Shown here piece after piece: positions 59,273 through 64,000 of a stretch of 64,000 nucleotides of DNA. Numbering within the stretch: the first letter of the stretch is position 1; every line of letters begins with the position of its first letter. The stretch covers positions 124,001 to 188,000 of the forward strand of contig JALMLS010000074.1 of assembly GCA_038496445.1 (NCBI GenBank), written 5' to 3'. This stretch comes from Trichosphaerium sp. ATCC 40318 (Eukaryota; Discosea; Flabellinia; Trichosidae). Below the pieces are notes generated by a model. It was not told where the DNA came from. It did no database searches and saw only the letters and a program-made list of their open reading frames with translations. Made by a program: the position numbers and the translations under genes.

Positions 59273-60649
59273 CAATAGTATCTTTTCAATCCAAAAACTT
59301 TTTTGCCAAGGTCTGATGGTTTAAACTCGTCTAATATAATTTCTGCCATACCCTCTTCCTGTGCTAATGGCAAGTAAGGCCTTCCACTGTTAGGGTACCT
59401 AAGCAATATTGAGTTGTTTTAAAACAGAGAGTAGAAGAAGCCCATCATTTGACAGTCAACTTTTTTTTTTCAATTTTTCAAAACGAGGACTGTTATCATT
59501 CATTCTTATGACGTACATTCGAACATACTGAACAACTCTAAATCTTTCACTATCATTTGGATAATTAGCATGAAATGTAAGAGAGTTCCAAATCACCAAA
59601 GAACCTTTCCTCATTGATACTTTTTGAATATAATCTCGAACCGGATGGTTTTCTGGAAGTTGAACGTTTCCTCCAGCACTTGGTACCTCCAGAAGTATAT
59701 GAGGTAATTTATGTGATCCAGGAACACAATGGAATCCGCCATCTTGTACACGTGCATCAGTTAAGGTAAGTAAACCTTGAACATAAAGCGTTTTTTCAAA
59801 ATCTAACTTTTCTCCTTGTTTGAAGTGTGGATGGTTTCTATCTTTCTTAAAACCTGCAACATCTATTTTACCACTTGATGGATTACAATCAGTATGAAGC
59901 CATCTATCTTTTGTCTTCCAAGACGGCATATCAACAGGTTCTGACTTTTCTGGAAATTTTACATTTCTTGTTGGTCTTAGTACTCCTAAACGGTCGTAAT
60001 CGACCCATAATTTTGTAGTGTTATGTATAATACTGTAGGCTTTGTGTCTAAACCAAATTTAAGAGGAGAAGTTATAGTCAGTGAAAGTTTAAAAATACTA
60101 TTATGAATAGGTGTTTTGGTACGCTCAATTCACTGTCACCGAATTATTACGTCCACAGAAGCGGTATTTTAAGAGTTTTTTGTAATTGTTCGTTTTTTTT
60201 GTGTTTAAATCGTTGAGGAGTTTAAAAACAACGTACACGTTAGGGTTTTGTCTGTTGGCCATTAGGGGAGCGTCGAATGAGTACATAGAACCGATAATGC
60301 CGAGTTTACCAAATTGTTGTTTGTTCCAATACGGCTCCCACGTATTAGGATCATCCTGTTACGGCGTAAGGTTGCGTTTTAAGATAAAATGTACCTTATC
60401 TAATTCTGGTTTGTCCCAAAACGAAGCGAGAGTATTGTCAATATCCGTTGTAGATAGTACATCTCTAATAACGACGAATCCGTGTGTATCAAAAAATAGC
60501 TTAATTTGTTTCGATTCTGACACTTTAAAGCTAGGGTAGAACCCCTCGTCATCATAGCTTTGTTGTGATGCCTTGAGTATACTTACGTCTTCTCCAGACA
60601 GAGAAAACTTGTTTTCTATCTCCGCTGCATCTTTTTTCGGTTCAGCCAT
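59273..60649 (-). CDS. Phytanoyl-CoA dioxygenase family enzyme
   Basis: The protein belongs to the PhyH group of Fe(II)/2-oxoglutarate oxygenases, which hydroxylate branched acyl-CoAs or other small molecules. The ATG at 60649 starts MAEPKKDAAEIENKFSLSG. The fold begins with FFDTHGFVVIRDVLSTTDID. The double-stranded helix has the first metal pair in DRWLHTDCNP (H-x-D), LYVQGLLTLTDARVQDGGFH, CVPGSHKLPHILLEVP, the distal His in WNSLTFHANYPND and the 2-oxoglutarate Arg in SERFRVVQYVRMYV. The C-terminal exon ends FGLKRYYWPW with TAG at 59273-59275. About five exons and 380 residues. The 2-His-1-Asp triad is complete, so it should be active. There is no PTS2-like start, so a peroxisomal phytanoyl-CoA role is not certain; other PhyH substrates are possible. 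Confidence 0.85.
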
Positions 60650-61550
60650 AACGTTAGCGTGTTTAAATGATGAAGGAAAAACCCGTTCAGGTACGTTTGA
60701 CGGGTATTGACTTGCCGAGAAGTTTGTAGCACATTCACCAGTTAACTGACTTACTGAAGTTGGCGTACACGGATTGTCAATACTCAAACAGTTTGCTCGC
60801 CAGTACTTTACGCTGTTTAAGTGTCATTGAATCCAAAGCAGGCACGTTGTATTAGGAAAAAAAGTATTATTGCAGTGTACTCTCAGGAACTTCTCGAATT
60901 TCTTCCTTATTAATTGCTAAGCCAAAAGACAATGCGAATGCAAGTAAGCTTCTATAAGCCTTTTGAGTGTCATGGACATACGTTTACTCATCACGTGATC
61001 AGTACAAAGAAGCAGAAAGGATTTTGTGTTGACAACAATAAACAGGCGCAAACGGCATGTTTAATATGGTCACAATACGTAGTATACGATAAAGCGAAGC
61101 CAGTAGGTTTTTATCTAGTTGCCTAAAAATTACTCACTTCACAGACAATAGCGATGATACAAAATGGTACTATTACAAGCTCCTGCAAACGCCATCTGTG
61201 ACTATTCATGAGATAAAATTGCCTCATTCCAGCAGCACCTATTAGTATATTAAGATCCAAAAGGTAGCAGTATACCAGTGGAAGATTAAGTTTGTTCACA
61301 AATAACGCTTTTCATGACCAGCGTGCAGCCTGAATTTCACTTCACGTTACTGTAAACCGTTTTCTGCTAAAGTTCAATAGCATGGATGGCTATTGTATTT
61401 AGGCGCGCACATTACGACATCCACTGTCTGTTTGACTACTCACAAAATGTGTTTCGAAAATTGGACCTTAAACAATGCATTCTAACAGTGAAAACGAGTA
61501 AAACTTGGGTACTTTATTTAGTTTTACATTCATATTGGAGTGCCAAGATC
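60650..61550. other. Intergenic, no gene recognised
   Basis: The dioxygenase frame stays open upstream of its ATG to about 60787 without another ATG. A plus-strand frame at 60932-61126 has no recognisable domain. CACGTG lies near 60992. Confidence 0.4.
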
Positions 61551-61954
61551 TCAGCAACTTCCACAAGCAGCTTCGCTCCAGCAGCACCATTTATCACTTC
61601 TGATGCGGAAGCATAATGGTGATCCAGGGTAGCAGTAGGCAGTTGAACCTAATAAATGTAAGTAAGAATTACCAACCTTTGATTTTCAAGTACATTGACC
61701 ATTCTTTTCACGACCACGTTTACGCCATCCAGGAGGACACCATCCATTTGTATCACATGTTTCACCACACAATAATGGCCCTTGCTAATTGGGGCGTTAA
61801 TTAACATACAATGTAGAAGTAGCAAGTGTCGACATACCTCAGTTGATCTCTTTTCGTGCATGTCTGGCATTTCTTCAGAGTCTTTAGATTGGGTCGTCAA
61901 GGCAATTGGTATCAACGCCAAAGTCACCAATACGAATAATATTGTTGTGTTCAT
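61551..61954 (-). CDS. Small secreted cysteine-rich peptide, copy A
   Basis: The ATG at 61954 starts a signal peptide (MNTTILFVLVTLALIPIALT). A short polar pro-region ends in a dibasic site (HEKRSTE), typical of a cleaved propeptide. Exons 2 and 3 encode the mature part, about 61 residues with ten cysteines, including CGETCDTNGWCPPGW, GQCSTAYCYPGSPLC and KWCCWSEAACGSC. The second intron (starts GTACTTG, 45 bp) splits codon TGT. The stop is TGA at 61551-61553. The pattern suggests a compact disulfide-rich peptide such as an antimicrobial or signalling peptide; I do not recognise the family and cannot assign an activity. A second copy with the same mature sequence lies head-to-head at 62313. 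Confidence 0.8.
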
Positions 61955-62312
61955 TTGTTGTTTGTTTAAAGAAGAGGTTTGTTGTTGGTTGAGGTTTGTA
62001 ATTTGGTTTTGTTTGAATGCTTTTACATTGACTTAAAGTCATGTTATTCACTGAAAAAAACTATCATAAACTATTTACCTCATTTCTTTTTCGCTAATTC
62101 AACACGAATTATCCATGTTCTCTTGTTGTAATTACACTGCAAACAGCACCGCTGTTCTATTTGAGTTTATATTAGGCAATAAAAAAATTACAAAGTTTCG
62201 ACACGATAAGATGAAAAAATTTACCATAACTGCACATGAAGTGAGACTTAAATCATCTTGACCTCCCAGTCACAAAACAAACCAGAACAGAACAACCACA
62301 CCTTATAGAACA
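61955..62312. promoter_or_regulatory. Shared divergent promoter of the peptide pair
   Basis: The two peptide genes start 358 bp apart in opposite directions. No coding frame is present; the stretch is AT-rich. Co-expression of both copies is likely. Confidence 0.5.
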
Positions 62313-62700
62313 ATGCAAACAACAATACTTTTCGCCTTTGTACTCATGGCATTGACTGTTGCCTTGGCGGTCCAATCTAACGAGCTCAGTGAAAGAGCTA
62401 AACGAGCAACTGAAGTAAGTCATGCTCTGATGTTACATTTACTTCGTATTCTAACGCCCCTTTTAGCAAGGACCATTATTGTGTGGTGAAACATGTGATA
62501 CAAATGGATGGTGTCCTCCTGGATGGCGTAAACGTGGTCGTGAAAAGAATGGTCAATGTACTTGAAAATCAAAGGTTGGTAATTCTTACTTACATTTATT
62601 AGGTTCAACTGCATACTGCTACCCTGGATCACCATTATGCTTTCGCATCAGAAGTGATAAATGGTGCTGCTGGAGCGAAGCTGCTTGTGGAAGCTGCTAA
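62313..62700 (+). CDS. Small secreted cysteine-rich peptide, copy B
   Basis: The ATG at 62313 starts a signal peptide (MQTTILFAFVLMALTVALAV), then a propeptide ending ERAKRATE. After a GTAAGT intron the second exon begins QGPLLCGETCDTNGW, as in copy A. Exon 2, intron 2 and exon 3 are almost base-for-base the same as copy A, differing only at a few silent sites, while exon 1 and intron 1 are clearly different. The mature peptide has ten cysteines and the same sequence as copy A. The stop is TAA at 62698-62700. Three exons. The function is unknown; an exported defence or signalling peptide is the simplest reading. Confidence 0.8.
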
Positions 62701-63161
62701 GATCCCAACTCACATATGCCTGTCATAAAATATCAATTCTCTGTAACGCTCTGTACTTAACTACGTTACTTAAATAAATAGTTAGTTTCCATACCCAAAA
62801 ACAAAACCGAACGCGGTCACTATAGTATACAATCACTATGATGTCACTTTCTTTCATTTTCAAACCAACGGAACAAAAAAGTTGCAATAGCGCACGTGCG
62901 TATAGTATCATCTACGCACAGTGATGCATAAAATACAGTTTAACAGATACTTTCTCGCAAGTCGACAATTTAGACCGTACCAATACAAAAAGCTGCAATA
63001 ATGTGCGTATAGTATAATCTACGCACAGAGATTACAAAAAAAAGGTTTTTTGCAGTTTTTTTTTAGCTTCTTTGGCGCAGAATAATTGGACACAAAAAAT
63101 GCTCTAACGAGCAATAAATTATTGTTTTTTTTTTAACTATTTATTGACTGTTTTTTACTAT
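62701..63161. other. Intergenic with duplicated stem-loops
   Basis: No gene is seen. The stretch contains two copies of a 40-odd-base unit with a stem-loop (62881-62925 and 62991-63033) and, at 63053-63132, several T-runs. Confidence 0.55.
62881..63033. repeat. Duplicated stem-loop unit
   Basis: GTGCGTA, ten bases, TACGCAC occurs at 62896-62919 and again at 63003-63026. The 10-base loops differ at one position (TAGTATCATC and TAGTATAATC). Flanks also match (GCTGCAATA/GTTGCAATA before, CAG-GAT after), so the whole unit is duplicated. Confidence 0.7.
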
Positions 63162-63874
63162 TTACTTTGTGCCGCCAGATAACAGCATTATGCGCATTTC
63201 GCTCATCATTGGATCTATGGGAGTGCATGCTGGAAGTGTTGGAGGTGTTGTCAACATTATTATTGCATTAAAATTTGGACTGTTGATTGGAAACTGAGGC
63301 AATGGCTGACTTGTGAGAAGTGTCAACAATAGTTTAACAAGAATTGAAAGCAAAGACGGGTACCTGAAGGTATTTGGATTTGGAAAACTGAGCATTCCAG
63401 AGAGAGGTATACTTGATGAGACGAGTGTTGAACCTATTTATCAAATTGTTAGATGTTGGTGAGCAAATATTAAAGGTGTATTACCGCTGATATCTGTATT
63501 ATCGAACGTGCATTCTAATGTTGCAGTAATAAGACTAAGTCCATTAAAAGCGATATTGATTTCAACTTGCGTTGGATCAATATCAATGGCAAATTCCCTG
63601 CGAGATGAAACATAAAGGTACTCAGAATTCGGTGTTGAATCAGCATCATTTATAGCGAAGTTTGGAAAGTTTGGTCCCGTTGTTCCAGGCAATGAAAACA
63701 AGTCAGTCCCACTGGCGATTTTTAAGGCACAACGACCAGTTTCACCAACACCTATTTATCAATTAATCTAACCTAACACGTGTTGTAGGTTGTTTAGAAC
63801 TTACTAACTTGCGCAAAAGTTGTGCTAATAGATAGTATACATATAAAGGAAACAAGAGTAGCCACTTTTGCCAT
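63162..63874 (-). CDS. Small secreted protein of unknown family
   Basis: The ATG at 63874 begins a signal peptide (MAKVATLVSFICILSISTTF) ending near FAQV. Four exons join in phase: the second carries CALKIASGTDLFSLPGTTG, YLYVSSRREFAIDIDPTQVE and GLSLITATLECTFDNTDIS; the third GSTLVSSSIPLSGMLSFPNP; and the last SQPLPQFPINSPNFNAII and PTLPACTPIDPMMSEMRI, ending LLSGGTK with TAA at 63162-63164. The beta-strand-rich middle with two cysteines that may pair resembles a small extracellular beta-sandwich, but I do not recognise it. About 185 residues. It is probably exported; the role is unknown. Confidence 0.7.
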
Positions 63875-64000
63875 GATGGACGATAAGCTGCGTATGTGAA
63901 GTGTAATGTGAATTTATTGTAAGGTGTGAAAACAAGTTACAAGTTTGCGTCATCATTTTCTGACTTTAGGCGTTAGAAGTCCATGACTGTACACTGAAAA

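Noticed and set aside
60650-60787. Longer N-terminus for the dioxygenase
   Set aside because: The frame is open upstream but contains no ATG before 60649, and the added residues are not part of the domain.
61616-61804. Plus-strand frame over peptide copy A, and the same on minus over copy B (62420-62635)
   Set aside because: Both are antisense to nearly identical coding exons, which explains why they match each other.

Overview
This window is nuclear DNA from a single-celled eukaryote. It is AT-rich, and the genes are closely packed on both strands and cut by many short introns, mostly about 45-70 bp. The gene content points to a free-living, probably amoeboid protist: a class C GPCR, a RapGAP, filamin repeats, F-box proteins, an NAK-family kinase, an intron-rich xylose isomerase and a GH18 glycosidase. 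I cannot name the species. Most introns begin GTAC, very often GTACGT, instead of the usual GTAAGT or GTATGT. I used this signal to build exon models on both strands, so internal exon ends are read by eye and some are uncertain.

Layout, 0-20 kb: the 3' end of a coactosin-like actin-binding protein (edge to 340), an unrecognised spliced gene (775-1653), a sugar-phosphate/nucleotide-sugar transporter (1905-3530), a secreted membrane-anchored protein (3936-5630, minus), an AAK1-like kinase (6569-8961), a single-exon F-box/LRR gene (9872-11137), a secreted DUF4380-like mutarotase-fold protein (11620-12910, minus), an F-box protein (12947-15605, minus), a dual-specificity phosphatase (16359-17010, minus) and an eIF4A homologue that has lost its ATPase motifs (17804-19459, minus).

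20-40 kb: a class C GPCR (20430-23617, minus), an F-box/NHL protein (24562-25884), an armadillo-BTB protein (26135-30039, minus), glucosidase II alpha (30588-34968, minus) carrying a tRNA-Ser(GCT) in one intron, the splicing factor SNRNP27 (35367-36235, minus), a divergent novel gene (36385-38288) and a membrane-anchored purple-acid-type phosphatase (38818-40307, minus).

40-64 kb: a GH18 chitinase-like enzyme (40682-41950), a type I membrane glycoprotein (42240-44256, minus), a filamin/coiled-coil/SAM scaffold (45612-49235, minus), xylose isomerase (49455-51748), a single-exon F-box-like/MORN_2 protein (53125-54009, minus), a RapGAP (54826-58054, minus), a phytanoyl-CoA dioxygenase family enzyme (59273-60649, minus), a head-to-head pair of nearly identical cysteine-rich secreted peptides (61551-62700) and a small secreted protein (63162-63874, minus).

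There is no operon logic. The recurring themes are actin and small-GTPase signalling (coactosin, filamin scaffold, RapGAP), ubiquitin-type substrate adaptors (F-box and BTB proteins), secretory-pathway and extracellular enzymes, and surface receptors. The most interesting items are the ATPase-dead eIF4A paralogue, the unusual 5' splice signal, the strong excess of CACGTG, the gene-converted peptide pair, two intronless F-box/repeat genes, a perfect 15-bp hairpin before the GH18 gene, and a heat-shock-element cluster.
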